From assembly GCF_014205135.1 (NCBI RefSeq), contig NZ_JACHMY010000001.1:3162001-3226000 (forward strand): 64,000 bases of DNA, read 5' to 3'. The notes below the pieces were generated by a model that did no database searches, was not told where the DNA came from, and worked only from the letters and a program-made list of their open reading frames with translations. This document shows positions 9,145-17,328 of this stretch, piece by piece (positions within the stretch are counted from its first letter, which is position 1; each line of letters starts with the position of its first letter). Origin of the DNA: Kribbella italica (GTDB lineage Bacteria > Actinomycetota > Actinomycetes > Propionibacteriales > Kribbellaceae). Made by a program: the position numbers and the translations under genes.

Positions 9145-10015
9145 GGAACACCCAGTACTTCGCGCCGAGGAAGTTGATCGCGGTGAAGAGGCCGATGATC
9201 ACCATCAGCAGCCACGCCATGGCCGACGCGTAACCCATGTCGAACTTGCCGAAGCCCTCTTGGTACAGGTAGAGCGTGAAGAAGGTGGTCGACCCGGCCG
9301 GTCCGCCGCTGCCGCCGGAGACGATGAACGCCTGGGTGAAGCTCTGGAAGGCGCCGATCATCTGCAGGATCAGGTTGAAGAAGATGATCGAGCTGAGCAG
9401 CGGCAGGGTGATCGAGAAGAACTGCCGTGACCGGCTCGCACCGTCCACCTGGGCCGCCTCGTAGTAGGTCCGCGGGATCTGCCGCAGGCCGGCCAGGAAG
9501 ATGATCATCGGCGAACCGAACGTCCAGATGTGCAGCAAGATGATGGTGCCGAGCGCGGTGTCAGGGTTCGACACCCAGCCCGGGCCATCGATGCCGACCA
9601 GTGCCAGCAGTTGGTTGACCAGGCCGGTGGTGCCGAAGATCTGCTTCCACAACACGGCGATCGCCACCGAGGAGCCGAGCAGTGACGGCAGGTAGAAGAC
9701 CGAGCGGTAGAAGGCCAGGCCGCGCATCCCGCGATCGAGCAGCAGTGCGGTCGCGAGTGCGACGATCAGTTGCAGGGGCACGGAGACGGCGACGTAGACG
9801 AAGGTGACCTTCAGCGAGTTGTGCAGCTTCTCGTCCGACAGCATCTCGGCGAAGTTGTCCAGGCCGATCCACCGCGGTGCCTGGATCAGGTTGTAGTCGG
9901 TGAAGGACAGGTACAGCGAGGCGAGCATCGGGCCGATGGTGATCACCACCAGCCCGATCAGCCAGGGGGCCAGGAACAGGTAGCCCGCCTTGGTGTCGCG
10001 TCGGGTGTAGGGCAT
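9134..10015 (-). CDS. Carbohydrate ABC transporter permease (MalF/CUT1 type)
   Basis: 293-aa membrane protein starting MPYTRRDTKAGYLFLAPWLIG, a typical MalF/UgpA-type N-terminus. It has six helices and an EAA loop YYEAAQVDGASRSRQFFSIT. It pairs with the MalG-type subunit, with an 11-bp gene overlap. It starts 7 bp after the binding-protein gene, so lipoprotein, MalF, MalG and dehydrogenase form one operon transcribed leftward. Confidence 0.9.
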   Translation of the reverse strand: MPYTRRDTKAGYLFLAPWLIGLVVITIGPMLASLYLSFTDYNLIQAPRWIGLDNFAEMLSDEKLHNSLKVTFVYVAVSVPLQLIVALATALLLDRGMRGLAFYRSVFYLPSLLGSSVAIAVLWKQIFGTTGLVNQLLALVGIDGPGWVSNPDTALGTIILLHIWTFGSPMIIFLAGLRQIPRTYYEAAQVDGASRSRQFFSITLPLLSSIIFFNLILQMIGAFQSFTQAFIVSGGSGGPAGSTTFFTLYLYQEGFGKFDMGYASAMAWLLMVIIGLFTAINFLGAKYWVFHEN

Positions 10016-10022
10016 GACGGGC

Positions 10023-11306
10023 CTACTTCATGTTGTTGTTGGCTTCCTCGATGAGCTTGCCCGCAGCATCGAGGGAGGACATCCGGCCGAACAGCACCTC
10101 GCTGGAGTACTCGCCGAGCGGGAAGCCGGCGCCGCCCAGCCCGACCGGGACCGGCGGGGTCGGCGGCCCGAGGTCGGGCGCCAGGTCGGAGATGAAGCGG
10201 TTGATCACCTGGTCGGTCGCCGACAGCTTCGACGTGGTTGCCTCACGCAACTTCTTGTTCGGCTGGGTGCCGCGCTCGGACAGCAGCAGCTGGGCGGCCT
10301 GCGGGGAGTTGGCCAGGAAGTCGACGAACTCACCGACCTCCTCGGGGTGCTTGGTGCGCGCCGAGGCCGACCAGAACTGCGACGCCTTGTAGTACTCCTG
10401 GGCGTCCTTGCTCTTGCCGGTCAGGCTCGGGTACCGCAGCAGCTTGAACTGGTGCCCGGCGGCCTCGGAGACCTGGGCCAGCTGGTTGCTGTTCCACAGG
10501 CCCATCGCGTACTTGCCGGTGGCCGAGCCGCTCTGGTTGATGGTGGCGTTCGAGTTCTCCTCGATCAGCTCGGCGGTCGGGATCGCCCCGGCCTCCCGGA
10601 GCTTCTTCAGCTCGTCGAAGAACCCGGCCAGTTGCTCGGCGGTGAAGCCGAGCTTGCCTTCCGCGGTGAACAGGTCGGCGCCGCGCTGCCGCAGCCAGAT
10701 CTTCAGCGCACCGGTGTCGCCGCTGAAGCTCTGCGAACCCCAGACGCCCTTGGCCGACTTGCTGGTCAGTTCGGTCGCGATCCGGTGGTAGTCGTCCCAG
10801 GTCCAGGTCCGGTCGTTCGGCAGTTTCACACCGGCCTGCTCGAACAGCTTCGGGTTCGCCAGGAGGACCGGTGCGTTCACGCCGCTGACCACGCCGTACA
10901 GGCCGTCGTCGAACTCGCCCGCCTGGGCGACCGGGGCGTCGAAGTCGTCCAGCTTCACGCCGTACTTGGCCAGGTCGAGCAGGGCGCCGCGGCCGGCGTA
11001 CTCGCGGATGTACTGCTCGTCCATCTGGATGATGTCCGGGGCGTCGTTGGCCGCGACCTGGGTGGACAGCTTGTCCCAGTAGCCGGACCAGTCGCCGTAC
11101 TCGCCCTTGATCTCGATGGTGGGGTGCTCGGCCTCGAACGCGTCGATCACCTGCTGCGTGATCGCGTGCCGCCCGTCCGATCCCCACCAGGTGAACCGGA
11201 GCGTCACCTTGCCGCCCGCGGTGTCGTCACCGCTGCCGCATCCGGCCAGCACCAGCACCGTTCCCAGCGCCGCGGCCAGCCACCTCGTTCTCGTCGCTCG
11301 TCCCAT
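10023..11306 (-). CDS. Sugar-binding lipoprotein of ABC transporter
   Basis: 427-aa extracellular solute-binding protein (family 1). A lipoprotein signal ends in the lipobox LAGC (about residues 20-23), so it is anchored outside the membrane. The body starts VTLRFTWWGSDGRHAITQQVID, as in CUT1 sugar-binding proteins. ATG 11306 was preferred over an upstream in-frame start at 11360 because GGAGGA lies 5 bp before it. It is the first gene of the operon and its promoter carries two LacI-type operators (11330-11341, 11377-11388). The substrate is probably an oligosaccharide released by the GH105 enzyme. Confidence 0.9.
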   Translation of the reverse strand: MGRATRTRWLAAALGTVLVLAGCGSGDDTAGGKVTLRFTWWGSDGRHAITQQVIDAFEAEHPTIEIKGEYGDWSGYWDKLSTQVAANDAPDIIQMDEQYIREYAGRGALLDLAKYGVKLDDFDAPVAQAGEFDDGLYGVVSGVNAPVLLANPKLFEQAGVKLPNDRTWTWDDYHRIATELTSKSAKGVWGSQSFSGDTGALKIWLRQRGADLFTAEGKLGFTAEQLAGFFDELKKLREAGAIPTAELIEENSNATINQSGSATGKYAMGLWNSNQLAQVSEAAGHQFKLLRYPSLTGKSKDAQEYYKASQFWSASARTKHPEEVGEFVDFLANSPQAAQLLLSERGTQPNKKLREATTSKLSATDQVINRFISDLAPDLGPPTPPVPVGLGGAGFPLGEYSSEVLFGRMSSLDAAGKLIEEANNNMK

Positions 11307-11329
11307 CGTTCCTCCTCGGAACCTGGAAG

Positions 11330-11388
11330 CTACTCGTGTAGATTCCGAGGAACGTAGCAACCCGGCACCGAGTCGTCAATACGTGTAG
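11330..11388 (-). promoter_or_regulatory. Operon promoter flanked by two LacI-type operators
   Basis: Read on the minus strand, TTGACG (11374-11379) and TACGTT (11351-11356) form a -35/-10 pair with 17-bp spacing. CTACACGTATTG (11377-11388) overlaps the -35, and CTACACGAGTAG (11330-11341) lies just after the -10. Both have a central CG and share CTACACG, resembling the 4289-4300 palindrome. This placement suits a repressor blocking polymerase. Confidence 0.7.
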
Positions 11389-11411
11389 ATTCGTGCAGGC
11401 CCGCTGACTTG

Positions 11412-12623
11412 CTACTTCAGCTCGGCCGACGTCTTCCCCAGCAACCGCCGCGCGACGATCAGCTGCTGGATCTGCTGGGTCCCCTCGAAGATGTCGAGGA
11501 TCTTGGAGTCCCGGGCCCATTTCTCGAGGAGTTCGTGCTCGGAGTAGCCGATGGAGCCGGCGAGTTCGACGCAGCGCAGGGTGATGTCGTTCGCCGTACG
11601 GCCGGCTTTGGCCTTGGCCATGGAGGCCTGCAGTGAGTTGGGGCGGCCGTTGTCGGCCATCCAGGCGGCTTGCAGGGTGAGCAGGTAGGCGGCTTCCCAG
11701 TCGGCCTCCAGCTGGAGGAACGTCGCTGCCGCCGACGACTGCAGGTGGACCGGGCGGTCGTAGTCGATCTCGACTCCGGCTTCCGCCAAGAGATCGCGAG
11801 TGACTTCCAGCGAGGCTCGCGCGCAGCCGACGGCCATCGCGGCGACCAGCGGCCGCGTGTTGTCGAAGGTCTGCATGACGCCGGCGAACCCCTTGTCGGC
11901 ATCGACGTCCGGGGAGCCGAGCAGGTTCTCGGCGGGCACGCGGCAGTTGGTGAGCCGGATCGTGGCGGTGTCGGACGAGCGGATGCCGAGCTTGTGCTCG
12001 ACGCGTTCGACGGTCAGACCGGGTGTGTCCTTCGGTACGACGAACGACTTGATCGCGGCCCGGCCGAGCGCCTTGTCGACGGTCGCCCAGACCACCACCG
12101 CGTCGCAGCGCGCGCCGGCGGTGACGAAGATCTTCTCGCCGTCGATGACGTAGTGGTCGCCGTCGCGCCGCGCGGTGGTCTGGATGTTCGCCGAGTCCGA
12201 TCCGCAGCCGGGCTCGGTGATCGCCATCGCGGCCCACACGCCGTCGAAGCGGCGCAGCTGCTCGTCAGAGGCGACCGACGCGATCGCCGAGTTGCCCAGG
12301 CCCTGCCGCGGCATCGACAGCAGCAGGCCGACGTCGCCCCAGCACATCTCCATGATCGACAGCACCGACGAGAGGTTGGAGCCGTTCTTGATCTTGCCGT
12401 CGTCCTCGCCGTCAGTACGCCGTACGCCGCCCGCCCCCGCGCCCGACCCGGTCCCGCTCGCGCCGAGCCCGTCGACGACCGCGGCCAGCAGATCGAGCTC
12501 CTTCGGGTACTCGTGCTCGGCCAGGTCGTAGCGGCGCGAGTTCGGCCGCAGCATCTCGGCCGCGACCTGGTGCGCCTGGTTGACGAAGGCACGGAACTTG
12601 CGGGGTGTCTCCAGGTTGATCAT
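11412..12623 (-). CDS. Acyl-CoA dehydrogenase, catalytic-type subunit
   Basis: 403-aa flavoenzyme beginning MINLETPRKFRAFVNQAHQ. It has ACAD signatures: AMAITEPGCGSDSANIQTTA for FAD and substrate binding, and near the C-terminus DIFEGTQQIQQLIVARRLLG, where the Glu corresponds to the catalytic base of medium-chain enzymes. The ATG overlaps the stop of the upstream ACAD gene by one base (TGATG). The two proteins may form a heteromeric enzyme such as is known for steroid-degrading FadE pairs. An insertion rich in Gly/Ala/Ser (around GASGTGSGAGAGG, residues 55-70) is unusual. The physiological acyl-CoA is unknown. Confidence 0.88.
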   Translation of the reverse strand: MINLETPRKFRAFVNQAHQVAAEMLRPNSRRYDLAEHEYPKELDLLAAVVDGLGASGTGSGAGAGGVRRTDGEDDGKIKNGSNLSSVLSIMEMCWGDVGLLLSMPRQGLGNSAIASVASDEQLRRFDGVWAAMAITEPGCGSDSANIQTTARRDGDHYVIDGEKIFVTAGARCDAVVVWATVDKALGRAAIKSFVVPKDTPGLTVERVEHKLGIRSSDTATIRLTNCRVPAENLLGSPDVDADKGFAGVMQTFDNTRPLVAAMAVGCARASLEVTRDLLAEAGVEIDYDRPVHLQSSAAATFLQLEADWEAAYLLTLQAAWMADNGRPNSLQASMAKAKAGRTANDITLRCVELAGSIGYSEHELLEKWARDSKILDIFEGTQQIQQLIVARRLLGKTSAELK

Positions 12624-13942
12624 CAGACCAGCACCGCACCTTCCATCACGCCGACGGCCCGCAGGTCGCGGTACCACCGCTCGACCGGGTGTTCCTTGAC
12701 GAAGCCGTGCCCACCGAGCAGCTGGACGCCGTCGGTGCCGATCTGCATGCCCTTGTCCGTGCACAGCCGCCGCGCCAGTGCGACCTCGCGCGCGAACGGA
12801 AGGCCTTGCTCGGCCCGCGATCCGGCCCGGTACGTGACCAGCCGCATCCCCTCCAGCTCGATCGCGATGTTCGCGACCATGAAGGCGACCGACTGCCGGT
12901 GGCTGATCGGCTCGCCGAACGCCGTCCGCTCGTTCACGTACGGCGTGACGTAGTCGAGCACCGCCTTCGCCGTACCGAGGCTCAGCGCGCACCAGCCGAG
13001 CCGCGACAACCGCACGCACTCGGCGTAGTCCTCCAAGGTCCCCAGCTGCATCGCCGGTACGTCGTTCAGGATCACGCGGCTGAGCGAGGCAGCACGCAGA
13101 CCCATCGACGGCTCGGCCTCGATCGTCACGCCGGGATGGTCCGACTCGATCAGGAACAGCGCCGGCCCCTGATCCTCCAGCTGCGCCGCGATCACGAACA
13201 CCTCGGCCTCGGCGCCCCGCGAGACGAGCGACTTCACCCCGTTCAGCAGGTACCCGGTCCGTTGCCGCGTCGCCCGCGTCTTGAGCGCGAACGGGTCGAA
13301 CAGCGGCCGCGGCTCCACGATCGCCAGCGCGGCGGCCGGCACGTCAGCGCCGGTGAAGGACGGCAGGTACGTCGCCTGCTGCGTCTCGTCGCCCCACAGC
13401 GAGATCGCCGTACTGACCGCGGCCGGCGCGAGACACGCGACCGCCTGGCCCATGTCGCCGTGCGCCATCGCCTCGGCCACCAGGACGCCGGTCATCGCCG
13501 ACCGCTCGGTGACGATCCCGCCCAGTTCCTCCGGCACCTCGATCAGGCTCAGCCCGAGCTCGGCAGACTGCGCGAGCACCTTGGGATCCGTCGACCCCGC
13601 GGTGTCCGCGTCGGCGGCTCCCGGCCGCAGTACCTCGGCGGCGAACTCGGTCACCACCCCGACCACCATCTGCTGGTCGTCGGTCGGCGTCAGGTCGAAC
13701 CGCCCGGTCCCCTTCGCCGACGGCAGCCGAGCCGGCTTGCCCAGCTTGGTCGCCGCGGTGAAGCTCCTGGTCAGCGCCCCGGCCGTGCGGAACCCGGTTC
13801 GCGTCGCCTCGAACACCACCCGCTCGGTCCGCTTCCGCAGCCCGAGCCGATCGATCGCCCGCGACCTGGCCAGCTTGTTGAGCAGCGCGACGCCGTACCC
13901 GATCGCGTCCCGCCCCGTGCGCACCGCTTGGTCAGTCGCCAT
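12623..13942 (-). CDS. Acyl-CoA dehydrogenase-like partner subunit
   Basis: 439-aa ACAD-like protein. An N-terminal extension of about 75 residues precedes the ACAD fold. C-terminal motifs include RTAFGEPISHRQSVAFMVANIAIE and QLLGGHGFVKEHPVERWYRDLRA, clear ACAD family features. The segment where other ACADs carry the catalytic Glu reads GVMEGAVLV and the protein then ends, so its activity may rest on the partner encoded at 11412-12623, with which it is translationally coupled. It is the first gene of a two-gene operon; an inverted repeat TGTAA-N7-TTACA lies just upstream (13951-13967). Confidence 0.87.
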   Translation of the reverse strand: MATDQAVRTGRDAIGYGVALLNKLARSRAIDRLGLRKRTERVVFEATRTGFRTAGALTRSFTAATKLGKPARLPSAKGTGRFDLTPTDDQQMVVGVVTEFAAEVLRPGAADADTAGSTDPKVLAQSAELGLSLIEVPEELGGIVTERSAMTGVLVAEAMAHGDMGQAVACLAPAAVSTAISLWGDETQQATYLPSFTGADVPAAALAIVEPRPLFDPFALKTRATRQRTGYLLNGVKSLVSRGAEAEVFVIAAQLEDQGPALFLIESDHPGVTIEAEPSMGLRAASLSRVILNDVPAMQLGTLEDYAECVRLSRLGWCALSLGTAKAVLDYVTPYVNERTAFGEPISHRQSVAFMVANIAIELEGMRLVTYRAGSRAEQGLPFAREVALARRLCTDKGMQIGTDGVQLLGGHGFVKEHPVERWYRDLRAVGVMEGAVLV

Positions 13943-13950
13943 GCGGCAAC

Positions 13951-13967
13951 TGTAAACCGAAGTTACA
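13951..13967 (-). promoter_or_regulatory. Possible operator upstream of the ACAD pair
   Basis: TGTAA (13951-13955) and TTACA (13963-13967) form an inverted repeat with a 7-nt spacer, 9 bp before the first ACAD start codon. It could be a TetR-family (FadR/KstR-like) site, but no adjacent regulator encodes the binder. Confidence 0.35.
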
Positions 13968-14001
13968 ACTCAAGTCACGCGAACGCTGTGGACAACCCCT
14001 T

Positions 14002-15210
14002 TCAGACGGTCTCGCGCGCCTCGCCCTGTCCCAGCAGCCCCTCCGTGAAATCCCCGATCTTCGCCAGCGCCAGCTGCGCCTCGGGCAGGAACGACCAGAA
14101 CAGCTGGAAGATGTGCGTGTCCACGGCGTACAGCTCGGCCACCACCCGCAGCCCGTCGCGCTCGGCGTTCTCGACCAGCTGCCGGGCCCCCGGCGCCACC
14201 GGATCCCCGGTCGCCATCTGCACCAGCAACGGCGGCAGACCGGTCAGATCCGCGACCAACGGATCGATCAGCGGGTCGTCGATCGGATGGTCGCCGATGT
14301 ACCAGTTGACGACCTTCGCCATCGTCGAGAAACCCTCGTGCTGCGCCAGCGGCGACGTCCCGTCGGCGATCGCTCCCATGTCCACCCCAGGACACAGCAG
14401 CACTCCCCCAGCCGGCAGCGGAAGCCCCTGATCCCGCAGCGCGACGAGCAGCGACATCACCAGGCCGCCGCCCCCCGAATCTCCTGCAAAGATTACCTCT
14501 TCCGGCCGTACGCCCTGTTCGATCATCCACAGGTAGGCACTCAGCGCATCGTCCAGCGCCGCCGGAAACGGATGCTCCGGCGCCAGCCGATAGTCCGGAA
14601 CCAGTACGCCGGCCCCGATTGCTCCCGCCAGCGCCCCGGCCAGCCCGCGATACCCGTACGCCGACCCGAGCACGAAGCCTCCACCGTGCAGGTGCAGCAC
14701 CCGCGGCAGCTCCGCGTCAGCACCCACCTGCAGCGCCGGCACTCCCCCACAGTTCGCCGGCAGTACGACGGTCTCGGCCGGCAGCGGCGCCTGCGCCAGC
14801 ATCTGCTCGTACGCCGACCGCATGCCCACCAGATCCTCCGCGTCCGGTGCGCCCAGCGCGACCGGAGCCCACAGGCGGTTCGCCCGCCCGACCAGCTCCC
14901 CACCGACCGACCGGGTGGTCGCCAGTGCGCTGTCCAGGTCGGCCAGCAACGACCGTGCCCGGTCCAGCAGGGCATCACCGGCCAGTGTCAGCTCCACCCG
15001 GTGCGTGGACCGTCGGAGCAGGTCGCAGCCGACCAGTCGCTCCAGCGCACGGATCTGCCGGCTCAGCGCGGGCTGCGACAGGTACAGCCGGGTCGCGGCC
15101 CGGCTGAAGTTCAGCTCCTCCGCGACCGCGACGAACGCTCGCAGGTGGCGCAGCTCGATCGCATCCGGCGTGTTGGACATCGCCAGCACATCAGCCGACT
15201 CGTTGCTCAT
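14002..15210 (-). CDS. LysR-type HTH fused to HSL-family alpha/beta hydrolase
   Basis: 402-aa two-domain protein. Residues about 18-80 are a LysR DNA-binding domain (LRHLRAFVAVAEELNFSRAA, then YLSQPALSRQIRALE). After a linker comes a hormone-sensitive-lipase-type esterase: oxyanion motif HGGGFVLG (about 175-182), nucleophile Ser245 in GDSGGGG, and candidate Asp336 (GDPV) and His366 (DTHIFQ). The usual LysR effector domain is absent, replaced by the hydrolase. In-frame starts exist at 15228 (GTG), 15219 and 15180; none has a strong ribosome site, so 15210 is a compromise. It is divergent from a hydrolase-MFS operon that it may control, with the hydrolase acting as the ligand sensor. Confidence 0.88.
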   Translation of the reverse strand: MSNESADVLAMSNTPDAIELRHLRAFVAVAEELNFSRAATRLYLSQPALSRQIRALERLVGCDLLRRSTHRVELTLAGDALLDRARSLLADLDSALATTRSVGGELVGRANRLWAPVALGAPDAEDLVGMRSAYEQMLAQAPLPAETVVLPANCGGVPALQVGADAELPRVLHLHGGGFVLGSAYGYRGLAGALAGAIGAGVLVPDYRLAPEHPFPAALDDALSAYLWMIEQGVRPEEVIFAGDSGGGGLVMSLLVALRDQGLPLPAGGVLLCPGVDMGAIADGTSPLAQHEGFSTMAKVVNWYIGDHPIDDPLIDPLVADLTGLPPLLVQMATGDPVAPGARQLVENAERDGLRVVAELYAVDTHIFQLFWSFLPEAQLALAKIGDFTEGLLGQGEARETV

Positions 15211-15331
15211 GCCTGCCATTCTCACCACAGGTCACGGCCATGCGCTCCCGCTCGGTGATGCCGATGGTGCACAACGGCCATGCACGATCGGCCTTTCCCT
15301 TCACCGGGGTCGCGCTGCCAGCGTTGCAGCC

Positions 15332-15766
15332 ATGACCTCACCACGCGTGACTCGCAGCGCCGCGGTCCAGCTGCGCGGCGCCTCCGGGCCGATCTGGGCC
15401 CGGATCTACTGGCCGGCCCGGAGCGGAGCACGTACGCCGCCGCTGCTGGTCTTCTTCCCCGGCTCCGGCAGCAACGACCCCGACCAGGAGTGCCGGGAGA
15501 TCTGCCGACGCGGCGGTCTGGTGATCCTGGCCGGTCCGACGGCGACTGAGCACGACCAGGCGCTCGCAGACGCCAGGGCGATCGTCGGCTGGGCCGCGGA
15601 CCACGCGGCGGAGCTGGAGGCGGACCCGGCCCGCCTGCTGATCTCCGGCCGGGGCGACGGGCTCGCCCTGGCCGTCGAGGTCAGCCAGATCGCCGTACAG
15701 GAGGGCTGGCCCGAGCTCCTGCTGCTCACCGACCTGATCACCACCTTGGAAAGGACGAACCGATGA
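15332..15766 (+). CDS. Small alpha/beta-hydrolase-fold protein lacking the catalytic serine
   Basis: 144-aa protein matching only the N-terminal half of an alpha/beta hydrolase. LLVFFPGSGSNDPDQE replaces the HGGG oxyanion strand, and the nucleophile elbow reads SGRGDGLAL, so the serine of GxSxG is missing. The chain stops soon after, without Asp/His partners. It is probably not an esterase; a binding or remnant role is possible. The stop overlaps the MFS start (ATGA), indicating coupled translation. The start is an internal ATG without an obvious ribosome site. Confidence 0.65.
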   Translation: MTSPRVTRSAAVQLRGASGPIWARIYWPARSGARTPPLLVFFPGSGSNDPDQECREICRRGGLVILAGPTATEHDQALADARAIVGWAADHAAELEADPARLLISGRGDGLALAVEVSQIAVQEGWPELLLLTDLITTLERTNR

Positions 15767-17316
15767 GTGAGACAACTACCGCCCTGGCGACCAGACGGGA
15801 GTGGATCGGCCTCGCCGTACTGGCTCTGCCGACGCTCCTGCTGTCGCTGGACGTCAGCGTGCTCTACCTGGCGTTGCCGAAGCTCAGCTCCGACCTGGGA
15901 GCCACCAGCACCCAGCAGCTGTGGATCCTGGACATCTACTCGTTCCTGCTGGCCGGCTTCCTGGTCACCATGGGCACGCTCGGCGACCGGATCGGGCGGC
16001 GCAAGCTGCTGCTGATCGGTGGCGCGGCGTTCGGCGTCGCCTCGTTGCTGGCGGCCTGGTCCAGCAGTCCGGAGATGCTGATCGCCACCCGCGCCCTGCT
16101 GGGGGTCGCCGGTGCGACGCTGATGCCGTCGACGATGGCTCTGATCCGCAACATGTTCCACGACCCGAAGCAGATGGGGCAGGCGATCGGGCTCTGGTAC
16201 AGCTGCTTCATGGGCGGCATGCTGCTCGGCCCAGTGGTCGGCGGGGTCATGCTGGAGCACTTCTGGTGGGGCTCGGCGTTCCTGCTCGGCGTACCGGTGA
16301 TGGTGCTGCTGCTGATCCTCGGACCGGTGCTGCTGCCGGAGTACAAGGACCCCCACGCCGGGCGGCTGGACCTGGCCAGCGTTGTGCTGTCGCTGGCCAC
16401 CATCCTGCCGGTCATCTGGGGGCTGAAGGAGCTGGCCCGGTCGGGCTGGGCTGCCTTGCCCTTGGTCGCGATCGCAGGCGGTGTCGCAGTCGGTGTGCTG
16501 TTCGTACGGCGGCAGCAGCACCTCGAGCACCCGCTGCTGGATCTCGGGCTGTTCCGGCTGCCGCGGTTCAGCCCGGCGCTAGGCATCATGTTCGCCGGTG
16601 GGGTCGTGATGGCGGGTGTCGCGTTCCAGGCGGCACTGTTCCTCCAGGTGGTCGAGGGCCTGTCACCGCTGCACGCAGGGCTCTGGCTGATCCCGCAGAA
16701 CCTCGCCATGATCGCGGGGCTCAGCCTGGCGCCGCGGATCGCGCAGCGCTGGCGGACGTCGACGGCGATCGCCGGTGGACTGGTCGTCAGCGTCCTGGGA
16801 CTGCTGATCGTCACGCAGACGGACAGCTCCGGCGGGCTCGGCGTACTGATCGCTGGGCTGGTCGTGACGTCGTTCGGGATGGGCGTGCCGATGGCGCTGA
16901 TGATGAACCTGATGATGGCGGCCACTCCGCCGGAGCGCGCCGGGTCGGCGGCGTCGCTCAACGAGACCAGCGGCGAAGGCGGGATCGCTTTGGGCATCGC
17001 GGTCCTGGGCAGCCTCGGGACGCTGGCCTACCGCCAGAACCTCGACCTGCCGGCTGGGCTGCCGTCCGGCGTCGCGGACCAAGCGACGCAGAGCGTGACG
17101 GGCGCTGTGGCCGCGGCTGGACAGCTGCCGGGGCAGCTCGGTGGGGACCTCGCGGCTGCGGCCAAGGCGGCGTTCTCGTCCGGGCTGGACCTGGTCGCCG
17201 GGGTGGGTGCGGTGATCTTCCTGGGCTGCGCGGTGATGGCCGCGATCCGGCTCCGGACTCCGGTGGACGAGCCCGTCGCCGAGCCAGCCGACCCGGAGGC
17301 CGAGCTCGTCCCGTAG
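15763..17316 (+). CDS. MFS multidrug exporter, DHA2/EmrB-QacA type
   Basis: 517-aa protein with 14 predicted transmembrane helices. Motif A-like GDRIGRRKLLLIG follows helix 2 (about residues 74-86), and the DHA2 antiporter motif ...LGPVVGGVMLEHFWWG lies in helix 5. It exports drugs or metabolites by proton antiport. It overlaps the truncated hydrolase gene by 4 bp and is divergent from the LysR-hydrolase fusion, which probably regulates it. It ends 12 bp before the convergent sigma factor gene. Confidence 0.92.
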   Translation: MSETTTALATRREWIGLAVLALPTLLLSLDVSVLYLALPKLSSDLGATSTQQLWILDIYSFLLAGFLVTMGTLGDRIGRRKLLLIGGAAFGVASLLAAWSSSPEMLIATRALLGVAGATLMPSTMALIRNMFHDPKQMGQAIGLWYSCFMGGMLLGPVVGGVMLEHFWWGSAFLLGVPVMVLLLILGPVLLPEYKDPHAGRLDLASVVLSLATILPVIWGLKELARSGWAALPLVAIAGGVAVGVLFVRRQQHLEHPLLDLGLFRLPRFSPALGIMFAGGVVMAGVAFQAALFLQVVEGLSPLHAGLWLIPQNLAMIAGLSLAPRIAQRWRTSTAIAGGLVVSVLGLLIVTQTDSSGGLGVLIAGLVVTSFGMGVPMALMMNLMMAATPPERAGSAASLNETSGEGGIALGIAVLGSLGTLAYRQNLDLPAGLPSGVADQATQSVTGAVAAAGQLPGQLGGDLAAAAKAAFSSGLDLVAGVGAVIFLGCAVMAAIRLRTPVDEPVAEPADPEAELVP

Positions 17317-17328
17317 TACCAGCAGGCG

